A DNA stretch of 64,000 bases from JACMLD01 sp040007355 (GCA_040007355.1 JBDTVE010000072.1:19191-83190), one strand, 5' to 3'; positions 9,023 to 17,600 are shown, counted from the first letter of the stretch. Notes: a model not told the origin generated them from the sequence alone. A program made the numbers and translations.

Positions 9023-9535
9023 TTAGCGGTATACATCCAGCAGCCCGTCTGGCAGGATTACATGCACCTGTTTTTTCTTTCTGTCTATTTTCTGCAGGCT
9101 TTCTGCATGCAGGGGAATGAGTGCTTCCTTGCCTTCCAGGTCTATTCGGGCCAGCACCTGGTGCGGCTGTTCAATAATTTCCAGCACGGTTCCAATTTCG
9201 GTTCCGTTCTGCAGGATGGTAAAACCCAGCAGAGACAGCGTGGACGTTTTGGCAGCATATTTTTGAAAATCCGCATCTGGCAGCCAGACCTCTTTTTGTC
9301 TTAGCAGGCCGGCTGCTTCCCTGGTATCAACGCCGTCCAGCTTCAGGTAAACTTCGGTTTCACTTTTTATTTTGGCTTGCTGGATAAAATAGGGCAGCAT
9401 CTCGTCTTTCACCATTTCCACGAAAAGCGCTTCCAGCCCTTTCAGAGATGTTTTTTTTCCCAGGTGATGCTGCAGGATCAGTTCCCCGGTGACGCCAAAA
9501 CTGGCTACTAATTTGCCGATATTGATATATTCCAT
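9023..9535 (-). CDS. rimM: Ribosome maturation factor RimM
   Basis: RimM assists maturation of the 30S head and binds ribosomal protein uS19. The N-terminal RimM barrel begins MEYINIGKLVASFGVTGEL. The PRC-barrel-like C-terminal half includes LGFTILQNGTEIGTVLEI and ends ILPDGLLDVYR, typical for the family. I set the start at ATG 9535 (170 residues). The longer open frame to 9643 would run through the rpsP terminator hairpin and adds a cysteine-rich, non-family extension. It follows rpsP on the same strand but beyond a strong terminator, so it may rely on readthrough or its own promoter in the roughly 70 bases between. Confidence 0.93.
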   Translation of the reverse strand: MEYINIGKLVASFGVTGELILQHHLGKKTSLKGLEALFVEMVKDEMLPYFIQQAKIKSETEVYLKLDGVDTREAAGLLRQKEVWLPDADFQKYAAKTSTLSLLGFTILQNGTEIGTVLEIIEQPHQVLARIDLEGKEALIPLHAESLQKIDRKKKQVHVILPDGLLDVYR

Positions 9536-9605
9536 ATTGGGTTCCCGGCTCACCGGCCGGCGAAAAATTTCATGCTGGTGTTTATAATGGTTGCAGATAA
9601 AACAA

Positions 9606-9640
9606 GAAAAAAAAATATCCCGCAGGCAACTGCGGGATAT
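9606..9640 (-). terminator. Strong terminator between rpsP and rimM
   Basis: A perfect 11-bp stem pairs ATATCCCGCAG (9615-9625) with CTGCGGGATAT (9630-9640) around a GCAA tetraloop. In the leftward direction it is followed by a T run (plus-strand A run at 9606-9615). It lies 29 bases past the rpsP stop. Confidence 0.85.
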
Positions 9641-9668
9641 CAATTATGTGCTGGCGAATGAATGCAGT

Positions 9669-10127
9669 TTATTGCGCACCACCTTCTGGGGCCGGCCTTC
9701 TTTCCGAAGGACGGCGGTTTCCGGCGCCCTGGGGTCTTCTGCCACCACGCGGGTTTGACCGGCGGTTTTCTTCCTGGCGTTTTAAGATCTGTGCTTCATG
9801 CTCTTTGTGCCAAACTTCAAATTTTGTCATAGCGGTTACATCGTCAAACAAACCAAGACCAACACCACGCAACAGGTGTTTCAGGTACAGTACTCCTTTA
9901 AAAGAAAGGATACGGCGTACTGTGTCGGTAGGTTGTGCACCCTTATGCAACCAATCTAAAGCACGCTGGCGATCTAACTGAATGGTGGATGGAACTGTTA
10001 ACGGGTTGTAGGTACCAATTTTGGAGATGAATTTGCCATCTCTGGGAGCGCGTGCGTCTGCCACAACTATAAAATAGAAGGGCCTTTTTTTAGACCCATG
10101 GCGCTGGAGTCTCATTTTTACTGGCAT
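9669..10127 (-). CDS. rpsP: 30S ribosomal protein bS16 with long C-terminal tail
   Basis: Small-subunit protein bS16, identified by MPVKMRLQRHGSKKRPFYFIVVADARAPRDG at the N-terminus (quoted as two adjoining blocks, MPVKMRLQRHG and PFYFIVVADARAPRDG). The bS16 core is about 85 residues. This protein has 152, the excess being an acidic/basic linker and an Arg/Gly/Pro-rich tail (NRRSNPRGGRRPQGAG and after), a pattern known in Bacteroidota bS16. ATG 10127 is the family start; the open frame to 10223 has no family similarity. The next upstream gene on the strand is ffh. Confidence 0.95.
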   Translation of the reverse strand: MPVKMRLQRHGSKKRPFYFIVVADARAPRDGKFISKIGTYNPLTVPSTIQLDRQRALDWLHKGAQPTDTVRRILSFKGVLYLKHLLRGVGLGLFDDVTAMTKFEVWHKEHEAQILKRQEENRRSNPRGGRRPQGAGNRRPSERRPAPEGGAQ

Positions 10128-10316
10128 TTTAAATAGACATTTAAATGCGTTAAGAAATAGGGTTATTGTCTCGTTGCTTAAAAGCAAGGATTGCAAAATT
10201 AGCCATCCTTCTTTATTTTCCAAATATAATAACGGATTAGATTAGTTTCAAGTTTTGTTTTAGTCTTTTAAATAAATTTTTACAAATATCTCGTTTTATT
10301 AACGAAACATTAAAAT

Positions 10317-11642
10317 CTATCGTTTGCCAAAACCGGGCATTTTGCCACCCATGGGCATTTTGTTCATCATTTTCATCATTTGCTTCATCTGGTCAAATTG
10401 CTTCATAAAGGCGTTTACCTCATCCATGCCCTTGCCGCTGCCACCGGCGATGCGTTTGCGGCGGTTTTGGTCAATAATATCCGGGTTAGCCCTTTCAAAA
10501 GGCGTCATGGAATTAATCATGGCCTCAATTCCTTTAAAAGAATCATCGCTGATGTCTACGTCTTTAATAGCCTTTCCCATTCCGGGTATCATCCCCATCA
10601 GGTCTTTCAGGTTACCCATTTTTTTTATCTGCGCCAGTTGTTGTTTAAAATCTTCAAAATCAAACTGGTTCTTCCTGATTTTTTTCTCCAGTTTGCGTGC
10701 TTCTTCCTCGTTGAACTGTTCCTGTGCTTTTTCCACCAGGGAAGTAATATCACCCATACCCAGGATGCGCTGCGCCATTCGCTCCGGGTAAAAAACATCG
10801 AGCGTCTCCATTTTTTCGCCGCTGCTGACAAATTTAATGGGCTTGTTTACCGTATACTTAATAGAGAGGGCCGCACCGCCGCGTGTATCTCCATCCAGCT
10901 TAGTTAGCACCACCCCGCTGAAATCGAGCTTTTCGTTAAATGCCCGGGCGGTGTTCACGGCATCCTGGCCGGTCATGGCATCCACCACAAATAAAATTTC
11001 ATTGGGGTTAACTGCGGCTTTTATATTGGCCACCTCGGTCATCATGGCCTCATCAATGGCCAGCCGGCCGGCCGTGTCTATAATGAGTACATTTTTATTT
11101 TTACTTCTTGCCTCTTTAACGGCATTTTGGGCTATGGATACCACGTCCTTGTTGTTGGGCTCCTGGTAAACATCCACATTAATTTGTTCGCCCAACACCC
11201 TTAGCTGCTCAATAGCGGCGGGGCGATATACATCGGCCGCCACCAGCATGGGCGAAAGCCCTTTTTTTGTTTTTAGATAATTGGCCAGTTTGCCGCTAAA
11301 GGTTGTTTTACCCGAACCCTGTAAACCGGCAATTAAGATAACGGCGGGATTGCCCTTCGCGTCAAAATCGCTCTCTGTTCCTCCCATCAGTTCGGCCAGC
11401 TGGTCTTTTACTATCTTGGTCATCAACTGCCCGGGGCTGATGGCATTTATTACTTTTTCTCCAAGGGCTTTGTCCTTTATTTTATCCGTAAACTCTTTGG
11501 CTATTTTGAAGTTTACATCCGCGTCTACCAATGCGCGGCGTATTTCTTTTACCGTGGCGGCAATATTCAGCTCGGTAATCCGGCTTTCGCCTTTTAGCTG
11601 CTTAAACGCGGATTCCAGTTTATCACTTAATGACTCAAACAT
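10317..11642 (-). CDS. ffh: Signal recognition particle protein Ffh (SRP54)
   Basis: Ffh is the GTPase that, with 4.5S RNA, targets nascent membrane proteins to the SecYEG translocon through FtsY. The N domain starts MFESLSDKLESAFKQLKG. The G domain has the P-loop GLQGSGKTTF near residue 107, DTAGR near 190 and TKLDGDTRGG near 245. The M domain has the RNA-binding block RRKRIAGGSGKG and a methionine-rich end (MKQMMKMMNKMPMGG). ATG 11642 is the family start, giving 441 residues. It lies downstream of rpoD, separated by a terminator. Confidence 0.97.
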   Translation of the reverse strand: MFESLSDKLESAFKQLKGESRITELNIAATVKEIRRALVDADVNFKIAKEFTDKIKDKALGEKVINAISPGQLMTKIVKDQLAELMGGTESDFDAKGNPAVILIAGLQGSGKTTFSGKLANYLKTKKGLSPMLVAADVYRPAAIEQLRVLGEQINVDVYQEPNNKDVVSIAQNAVKEARSKNKNVLIIDTAGRLAIDEAMMTEVANIKAAVNPNEILFVVDAMTGQDAVNTARAFNEKLDFSGVVLTKLDGDTRGGAALSIKYTVNKPIKFVSSGEKMETLDVFYPERMAQRILGMGDITSLVEKAQEQFNEEEARKLEKKIRKNQFDFEDFKQQLAQIKKMGNLKDLMGMIPGMGKAIKDVDISDDSFKGIEAMINSMTPFERANPDIIDQNRRKRIAGGSGKGMDEVNAFMKQFDQMKQMMKMMNKMPMGGKMPGFGKR

Positions 11643-11673
11643 ACAGGCCAATTATTTTTATTGCAAAAAATAA

Positions 11674-11702
11674 AAGGTGAATGTTATTTGTACATTCACC
11701 TT
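11674..11702 (-). terminator. Terminator after rpoD
   Basis: An 11-bp perfect stem pairs AAGGTGAATGT (11674-11684) with ACATTCACCTT (11692-11702) around a 7-base loop. Leftward it runs into a T-rich tract (plus-strand A run at about 11665-11675). It lies between the rpoD stop and the ffh start. Confidence 0.85.
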
Positions 11703-11739
11703 ATAACAGGATTGCAAATATAATAACGATTATAAAGAA

Positions 11740-12609
11740 TCAGGTACCTAAATAACTGCGTAGAATTCTGCTGCGGTTGGTGGTTTTTAGTTTTGTAATG
11801 GCCTTATCCTTAATCTGGCGTACCCTTTCGCGGGTCAGGCTAAAATGGTCACCAATGTCTTCCAGGCTCATGGGGTGGTCAATGCCAATACCAAAGAAAT
11901 AGCAGATCACTTCCTTTTGCCGCTCGGTGAGTGCCTTTAAGGAACGCTCAATTTCCACTTTCAAAGATTCGTCGTGCTCAATATTTCTTTCTGTACGCAC
12001 CGCATTGGGGTTTTCCATCAGGTCTATCAGGGTACCGTCTTCTCCCTCGGAAAGGGGGGTATCCATACTTATGTGGCGGGCATTAATGCTTAGCGTAGAA
12101 GTCACTTCATCTATATCCAGTTTTAGTAAATCGGCCAGTTCCTCGGCCGAAGGCTCTCTTTCAAATTCCTGTTCCAATTGCGAGAAGGCTTTTTGAATGC
12201 GGTTGGTTAAACCCACTTTGTTCAGGGGAAGCCTTACAATACGGGCCTGCTCGGCCAGGGATTGCAATATGCTCTGACGAATCCACCAAACCGCATATGA
12301 AATGAATTTAAAACCCCTTGTCTCATCAAACCGCTGCGCGGATTTTATAAGGCCCAGGTTGCCTTCGTTTATCAAATCGGGCAGGGAAAGACCCTGGTTC
12401 TGGTACTGTTTGGCAACGGATACCACAAAACGTAGGTTGGCCTTGGTAAGCCGGTCCAGCGCCTGTTGATCCCCCTGTCTAATCAATCCTGCCAGTCTTA
12501 CTTCTTCTTCCGGGCTGATAAGCTCTACTTTACCAATTTCCTGCAGGTATTTCTCAAGGCTTTGAGATTCCCTGTTAGTAATGGATTTGGTAATTTTTAG
12601 TTGACGCAT
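11740..12609 (-). CDS. rpoD: Primary sigma factor RpoD/SigA, Bacteroidota type
   Basis: The housekeeping sigma-70 factor that directs RNA polymerase to most promoters. It lacks region 1.1 and the long insert of the E. coli protein, as in other Bacteroidota. Region 1.2 is QSLEKYLQEIGKVELISPEEE. Region 2 includes ANLRFVVSVAKQYQNQG, LPDLINEGNLGLIKSAQRFD and YAVWWIRQSI. Region 4.2 has SLEDIGDHFSLTRERVRQI near the C-terminus. The start is taken at ATG 12609 (MRQLKITKS), the usual family start; ATG 12615 two codons earlier is possible. It is followed by a clear terminator. Confidence 0.97.
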   Translation of the reverse strand: MRQLKITKSITNRESQSLEKYLQEIGKVELISPEEEVRLAGLIRQGDQQALDRLTKANLRFVVSVAKQYQNQGLSLPDLINEGNLGLIKSAQRFDETRGFKFISYAVWWIRQSILQSLAEQARIVRLPLNKVGLTNRIQKAFSQLEQEFEREPSAEELADLLKLDIDEVTSTLSINARHISMDTPLSEGEDGTLIDLMENPNAVRTERNIEHDESLKVEIERSLKALTERQKEVICYFFGIGIDHPMSLEDIGDHFSLTRERVRQIKDKAITKLKTTNRSRILRSYLGT

Positions 12610-12730
12610 ACTCATAGGTGGACTTTATTTAGGATGAACTTTGGTTGCAAGGGTTAAATCATCTTCTAATTAAACGTTAATTAGGTGGTTTTCTTATCCA
12701 AACTAAATGCAATCGGTGTAAATTATTTTT

Positions 12731-12893
12731 GTTGGAGCATTTTAATCCGATTCCAACGGAATTTTCCTGTTTTTAATGTGCAACTGGCTGGCTATCAATC
12801 ATTTTTAGAGCAGAATGGTTTATTTGCCCGGAAACCTTAACAAAAAAGCCAAAACTAAAATTTTGCTGCGTGCAATAATTTTCTATTATTGCA
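12731..12893. promoter_or_regulatory. Divergent promoter region with two inverted repeats
   Basis: This is the 317-base gap between rpoD (leftward) and the 12927 gene (rightward). It holds GTTGGA/TCCAAC arms at 12731-12736 and 12752-12757, and a perfect 9-bp repeat TGCAATAAT (12871-12879) / ATTATTGCA (12885-12893) with a 5-base loop, 33 bases before the rightward ATG. Either could bind a regulator, or the second could be a leader hairpin. No T run follows, so neither is a terminator. Confidence 0.4.
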
Positions 12894-12926
12894 TCATTAG
12901 AAATTACTAAGACCAATGATTGCGAA

Positions 12927-13307
12927 ATGAGTAAAAAACAATTATTTACGCTAGAATACCCGGTAAGATGTTCTCCGTCGATTTTATATGAATTTTTAAG
13001 TACCCCCGCAGGTTTGCAGGAATGGTTTGCCGATAAAGTAGACGAACGCGATAATATATTCAGCTTCTCCTGGAACGGGACGGTTGAAAAAGCGGAAATA
13101 GTGGAAGGCGAAGAAGAGAAATTTGTAAAATTTCATTGGGTTACCGCGCCCAGGGAGGAATATTTTGAATTCAGGATAGAGAAATCGGAAGTAACCAACC
13201 AGACTATCCTGGTAATACATGATTTTGCGGAGAAAAAAGAAATCAAGGATCAGAGCCAGTTATGGGATTACCAGGTAAAAGATCTCTTTCACCGCATTGG
13301 TAATTAA
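12927..13307 (+). CDS. START-like domain protein (SRPBCC fold)
   Basis: The 126-residue protein reads FTLEYPVRCSPSILYEFLS, then GLQEWFADKVD, then a run of beta strands (FSFSWNGTVEKAEIVEGEEE) and a C-terminal helix. This is the helix-grip pattern of the START/AHSA1 superfamily, which binds hydrophobic ligands or client proteins. A short stand-alone member of this type is widely found in Bacteroidota with no assigned role. Its 3' end overlaps the convergent gene 13304-13903 by four bases. Confidence 0.8.
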   Translation: MSKKQLFTLEYPVRCSPSILYEFLSTPAGLQEWFADKVDERDNIFSFSWNGTVEKAEIVEGEEEKFVKFHWVTAPREEYFEFRIEKSEVTNQTILVIHDFAEKKEIKDQSQLWDYQVKDLFHRIGN

Positions 13308-13903
13308 TCAGCGCCGGGCAGGTAAATAAAACGTTTAAAAACCTGCATCAGTTTTTCGCCGGCAATATCCCATTGATCAAATGGAATCTTATAGCTGATT
13401 TTTATAAACGGTGCCACCGTTTCTTTACCGGGCACGGCCAGGTGGCCGGAAGAAATGTAGTTATTGCCTTCCAGGTCAAAGCTGAATTCATTCCCCGAAA
13501 AAGAAAAATAAAAATCTTGCCAATCATATTGTGCGATGCCCTTGTTTATCCTTTCTTCCCATTGCCGGTGAAATATTCCTTTAAGATGTAAGGTGATACT
13601 GAAATAATTGCCCCACCAGAAAAAGCTGCGGATGGCAAATACCGCTTCCTTTGAAAAAAGCCTGGGATAGTCAAGCACCACGTACGGCATAGACTGGTAT
13701 TGCTCGCCCTTTGAAATTTTGGGCGGTAAGCGCAAAGCCTCCGCCGGCAGAAAATGCCTTTCTTCTTGCAGACAAGATTGCATCTGTGTGGCCAGGTTGC
13801 CAAATAAATGGTATACTTTTTCTATAATGCGGTGCTTTGTTAAAATCCAGTCGCTGTTTTTTACCAGTTTCATTTCCTCTGGCGAAAGCTGTAAATTTGT
13901 CAT
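13304..13903 (-). CDS. Conserved hypothetical protein, about 200 residues
   Basis: I do not recognise a characterised family. The protein is soluble with no signal peptide. It is rich in aromatic residues (AIRSFFWWGNYFSITLHLKG, DWQDFYFSFSGNEFSFDL), suggesting a compact alpha/beta domain. It begins MTNLQLSPEEMKLVKNSDWI. It overlaps the START-like gene tail to tail by four bases and faces away from the Lpt permease gene. Codon use matches its neighbours, so a real gene is likely. Confidence 0.7.
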   Translation of the reverse strand: MTNLQLSPEEMKLVKNSDWILTKHRIIEKVYHLFGNLATQMQSCLQEERHFLPAEALRLPPKISKGEQYQSMPYVVLDYPRLFSKEAVFAIRSFFWWGNYFSITLHLKGIFHRQWEERINKGIAQYDWQDFYFSFSGNEFSFDLEGNNYISSGHLAVPGKETVAPFIKISYKIPFDQWDIAGEKLMQVFKRFIYLPGAD

Positions 13904-14019
13904 ATGCTAATGTAAGGCTAATGGTAACAAACAAACGCTAATTCTGCTGTCGCCGCCAAATGAATGTTTGTTTGTGTTTGCCATCGCCTGTTCTGCGAAC
14001 CATTATCACCATCCATGTA

Positions 14020-15468
14020 ATGATAAAAAAACTTGACCGGTTGATCCTGAAAGCCTTTGTGGGGCCTTTTATTGCCACTTTTTTTATAACGCTTTTTGTG
14101 CTGGTCCTGCAGTTTTTCTGGTTGTATATTGATGATATTGTTGGTAAAGGGCTTGATTTTTTTACCATAGCCCGTTTAATGTCTTATGTAACGGCTACCG
14201 TGGTACCCCTGGCACTGCCGCTGGCGGTATTGCTTTCTTCCATCATGACGTTTGGCAACCTGGGCGAAACCTTTGAACTGGTTGCCATAAAATCTGCGGG
14301 CATTCCGCTGTTGCGGTTTATGCGTCCGCTACTGCTAACGAGCATGGTTATCTGCGGAATCGCATTTCTTTTTAACAACTACTTTATACCGCGGGCGCAG
14401 TTAAAACTGAATGCGCTTAAATATGATATTATTGTTACCAAACCGGCGCTGGATATAAAAGAAGGCGTTTTTTACGATAAAATAGACGGCTATGTAATCA
14501 AGATCGGTAAAAAAGAAAAAGACGGCACCATACGCAACGTGGTTATATATGAAAAGAATTATAACCTACAGGACAATATTACGGTGGCAGACAGTGGCCA
14601 GATGAAGGTGTCGGCCGATAAACGCTATCTTGAATTTTATTTACACGATGGTTGGCGGTATTCAGAACGGGGTGAAAGGAACACCACCAATACTGAATTT
14701 ACACGCATGGGTTTTAAGGACTATAAAAAGATATTTGACCTGAGTTCATTTAAAATTCAAAAAACGGAAGACAGCGTTTTTAAGGACAACTGGCGTATGT
14801 TAAGCGTGCGGCAGTTGGATAAAACCATTGACTCGCTCAGGAAAGCGGATACCGCTATTATCAGTAGGAACAACCGGGAAGTAAAAATTTACCTGTCATT
14901 TGCCAGGAACCTGGATAGTAGCTGGGCGCTTCCCGTCAAATCTGGGAGCCCTATAAAATCGTTTAGCCAGATTGTACCAGACAGCGCCCTTTCTGTTGTT
15001 ACCGATATGGCCATGGGGCAGGCCAATTCTGTTAAATCCATCCTGGAGAACAATGCCGCGGAGTATGCCGCCAAAAGAACCGCGCTGCGTTTACACTTAA
15101 TTGAATGGCATCGCAAATTCAGCCTCTCGCTGGCTTGCCTGGTTTTGTTTTTGATTGGAGCCCCGTTGGGGTCCATAATCAGAAAGGGCGGTATTGGTAT
15201 GCCGTTGATTTTGGCCGTGGCGTTTTTCGTGGTGTTTTTCCTGCTGAATAATTTTGGTGAAAAATTTGTAAAACAGGATGTGCTGGAGCCGCTCACGGGC
15301 ATGTGGCTGGCTACCTTTATATTATTGCCGGTGGGTATTTTCCTGGTATTTAAAGCCATGCGCGATTCACAGCTTTTTAACCAGGAATTCTATTATCGTT
15401 TTTTTAGAAGGGTAAGTCGGATTGTGAAAAAAAATAAATTAAAAGACAATGAAACGGGCATTGCCTAA
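14020..15468 (+). CDS. LptF/LptG (YjgP/YjgQ) family permease
   Basis: A transmembrane subunit of the lipopolysaccharide export ABC transporter, which pulls LPS from the inner membrane into the Lpt bridge. TM helices begin at once (MIKKLDRLILKAFVGPFIATFF). Three lie in the first ~120 residues and three in the last ~110, with a long periplasmic beta-jellyroll domain between, the LptF/G layout. The block LIGAPLGSIIRKGGIGMPL near residue 375 is the family's coupling-helix region. I chose ATG 14020 (482 residues) over an upstream start because it matches the family N-terminus. No LptB-like gene is next to it. Confidence 0.9.
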   Translation: MIKKLDRLILKAFVGPFIATFFITLFVLVLQFFWLYIDDIVGKGLDFFTIARLMSYVTATVVPLALPLAVLLSSIMTFGNLGETFELVAIKSAGIPLLRFMRPLLLTSMVICGIAFLFNNYFIPRAQLKLNALKYDIIVTKPALDIKEGVFYDKIDGYVIKIGKKEKDGTIRNVVIYEKNYNLQDNITVADSGQMKVSADKRYLEFYLHDGWRYSERGERNTTNTEFTRMGFKDYKKIFDLSSFKIQKTEDSVFKDNWRMLSVRQLDKTIDSLRKADTAIISRNNREVKIYLSFARNLDSSWALPVKSGSPIKSFSQIVPDSALSVVTDMAMGQANSVKSILENNAAEYAAKRTALRLHLIEWHRKFSLSLACLVLFLIGAPLGSIIRKGGIGMPLILAVAFFVVFFLLNNFGEKFVKQDVLEPLTGMWLATFILLPVGIFLVFKAMRDSQLFNQEFYYRFFRRVSRIVKKNKLKDNETGIA

Positions 15469-15491
15469 CTTCGGTTAAATGATTATTGTTT

Positions 15492-16223
15492 ATGAAAAAG
15501 ATGAACCGCCGCAGGTTTATTGCCGCTTCGGCAAAAACAGGCATCGCACTTACCGCAGCAGGATTGGTGTCGAATAATTTATTTTCCGCCACCCTGGGGC
15601 CGGGATCGCTGTATACTTCGTTTGACCAGTCGCCCCTGCCTTATGGCTACCAGGCGCTGGAGCCCGTGATTGATGCCATGACCATGGAAATACATTATAC
15701 CAAACACGCGGCGGGATATGCTAAAAATGTAAAGGAAGCGGCGCTGGCTGAAAAGGTGGATACTTCAAAACCCATTGAAGACGTATTGGAAAAGGTGTCT
15801 CGGTATTCGGTAAAGATGCGCAACAATGCGGGCGGTCATTATAACCACGAGCTGTTCTGGAAAACAATGAAGTCCAACGGCGGGGGAAAGCCTTCGGGTA
15901 GCCTGCTGGCAGCCATTGAAAAAGATTTTAATTCTTTCGATGCGTTTAAGACACAGTTCAGCGATGCGGGGAAAAGTCGGTTTGGCAGCGGCTGGGCATG
16001 GCTGGTAGTTTCGCCGGGAAAGAAATTAGTAACCGGTTCAACACCCAATCAGGATAACCCTTTGATGGATATTGCGGATCTAAAAGGTTTCCCGTTGCTG
16101 GGGCTGGATGTGTGGGAACACGCTTACTACCTGCATTACCAGAACCGCCGGCCGGAATATATAGAGAACTGGTGGAAATTGGTTAACTGGGATTTTGTAC
16201 AGAAGCGTTTTGATAGCATCTAA
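15492..16223 (+). CDS. Exported superoxide dismutase, Mn type, with Tat-like signal
   Basis: The enzyme dismutates superoxide to oxygen and peroxide. The N-terminus (MKKMNRRRFIAASAKTG then a hydrophobic stretch) is a twin-arginine signal, so a folded, metallated enzyme would be exported. Metal ligands are His in IHYTKHAAGY, His in NNAGGHYNHELFW, and Asp and His in LDVWEHAYYLHY. The Gly-Gly-His of NNAGGH and the Gln of TPNQDNPLM are the manganese-type second-shell residues, rather than the Gln near the second His seen in iron enzymes. At 243 residues it is about 40 longer than cytoplasmic forms, which is the leader. A terminator follows. Confidence 0.93.
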   Translation: MKKMNRRRFIAASAKTGIALTAAGLVSNNLFSATLGPGSLYTSFDQSPLPYGYQALEPVIDAMTMEIHYTKHAAGYAKNVKEAALAEKVDTSKPIEDVLEKVSRYSVKMRNNAGGHYNHELFWKTMKSNGGGKPSGSLLAAIEKDFNSFDAFKTQFSDAGKSRFGSGWAWLVVSPGKKLVTGSTPNQDNPLMDIADLKGFPLLGLDVWEHAYYLHYQNRRPEYIENWWKLVNWDFVQKRFDSI

Positions 16224-16243
16224 AATTTTTCAGATCGAACCAT

Positions 16244-16266
16244 AAGCCGGCCCTGTGCCGGCTTTA
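16244..16266 (+). terminator. Terminator after the superoxide dismutase gene
   Basis: AAGCCGGC (16244-16251) pairs perfectly with GCCGGCTT (16257-16264) around a 5-base loop, followed by TTATT. It lies about 20 bases past the stop codon at 16223. Confidence 0.75.
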
Positions 16267-16607
16267 TTGGTGCACCGGGTTTTTACCAGCCCGGGTTCTC
16301 CACCGCACAACGGTTTGTACAACCCGCTATTTATACGCAACCCATTGATAAAGTCAAAAATCTTTTTGTTTCGCCCGGGTTCTCTGCCGGTAAGTTCTAC
16401 TTTTGTCTTAAGACCATGGCAGAACGCGCAATGTTGTACGGATGCCAGTCTCATTATTTTTGCAGGCTTATCTGCTGGTTTGAAGATAAAATAGAACGTG
16501 TTGAGCATTTTTCAATGGAAGATATGGCAGCGCGGCGGTCAGGCTGCAAAAACCAAACCGGTTTGTGTGCCGGCCACTATACAGCAATAAATCATTAATA
16601 GCCTGTT
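16267..16607. other. Intergenic region, no supported gene
   Basis: About 340 bases before the CDF transporter. Short frames exist on both strands, but none has a signal peptide, motif or family resemblance, and the overlapping frames disagree. It probably carries the promoter of the transporter gene. Confidence 0.4.
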
Positions 16608-17600
16608 TTGAATAAAGAAAAGCAAAATTTCCGCACACAGCAATGGATCATGGGCATCGCGCTTTTGTTGTTTGTCATCAAGATCGCGGCCTGGTGGCTA
16701 ACAAGATCCGTGGCGGTACTCACCGATGCGCTGGAAAGCACAGTCAATGTAGTTGCCGGTTTTATTGGATTGTACAGCCTGCACATTGCCGCCAAGCCCC
16801 GTGATGTGGACCATCCCTATGGACATGGTAAGGCCGAATTTGTATCGGCCGCGGTAGAAGGCACGCTGATATTCCTGGCGGGCCTGGTTGTTATTTACAT
16901 GTCTGCGGAGAATTTTATTCATCCTAAAAAACTGGAAAAACTGGATGTCGGCATCATCCTGGTGGGTATTACCGGCATCATCAATTTCTTTGTGGGGTAT
17001 TATGCCATCCGCAAGGGCAAAAAGAATAACTCGCTGGCGCTGCAGGCCAGCGGTAAACACCTTCAGACAGATACCTGGTCTACCATTGGTATTATTATTG
17101 GCTTATTGCTGATTGTTTTAACCGGCTATACCTGGCTAGACAGCGTAGTGGCGATTGTATTTGCTTTTATTATTCTTTATACCGGCTATCGCATCATACG
17201 GGGCTCGCTGGCCGGTATCATGGATGAGATAGACACAGAATTATTGTCGAAGCTGGTGGTTGTGTTAAACAGTAACCGCCGGCAGAACTGGATAGACCTA
17301 CATAACCTGCGGGTAATAAAATATGGCGGCCAGCTCCATATTGATTGTCATATGACGGTTCCCTGGTATTTAAACGTACATGAGGCGCACGCGGAGATTG
17401 ATGCACTGATAGCGCTGATAAAAAAGGAATCGGGTGATGCCATTGAATTTTTTGTGCATACAGACGGGTGCCTGGATTTCTCCTGTCATATCTGTAACAA
17501 ACAGGACTGTCCCGTTCGGAAACATTCATTTGAAAAAAGAGTGGAATGGACCCTGCAGAATATCATCTCCAACAAAAAACACGGGCTGCCGGGAAGCTAA
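16608..17600 (+). CDS. Cation diffusion facilitator with cysteine-rich C-terminus
   Basis: A proton/divalent-metal antiporter of the CDF family, expected to export Zn, Fe, Mn or similar from the cytoplasm. Six TM helices occupy residues ~12-205, followed by a cytoplasmic dimerisation domain. The family block DHPYGHGKAEFVSA is near residue 65, and HxxxD of TM5 is in GKHLQTDTW. The TM2 position reads ESTVN (ExxxN) instead of the usual D/HxxxD, which may alter specificity. The C-terminal domain ends with an added cluster HTDGCLDFSCHICNKQDC, four Cys near two His. The frame is bounded by a TAG at 16599, so the start is TTG 16608 or ATG 16647. Confidence 0.9.
   Translation: MNKEKQNFRTQQWIMGIALLLFVIKIAAWWLTRSVAVLTDALESTVNVVAGFIGLYSLHIAAKPRDVDHPYGHGKAEFVSAAVEGTLIFLAGLVVIYMSAENFIHPKKLEKLDVGIILVGITGIINFFVGYYAIRKGKKNNSLALQASGKHLQTDTWSTIGIIIGLLLIVLTGYTWLDSVVAIVFAFIILYTGYRIIRGSLAGIMDEIDTELLSKLVVVLNSNRRQNWIDLHNLRVIKYGGQLHIDCHMTVPWYLNVHEAHAEIDALIALIKKESGDAIEFFVHTDGCLDFSCHICNKQDCPVRKHSFEKRVEWTLQNIISNKKHGLPGS

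Noticed and set aside
8923..9036. N-terminal extension of the dinB polymerase
   Set aside because: The family starts at MxxxITIAHFDLDSFF. The extension would overlap rimM and is Pro/Thr-rich with no family match.
9536..9643. N-terminal extension of rimM
   Set aside because: It would translate through the rpsP terminator hairpin and adds a cysteine-rich segment absent from RimM.
10380..10907. 175-codon open frame opposite ffh
   Set aside because: It overlaps the highly conserved SRP54 gene entirely; its sequence has no domain features and mirrors ffh codon bias.
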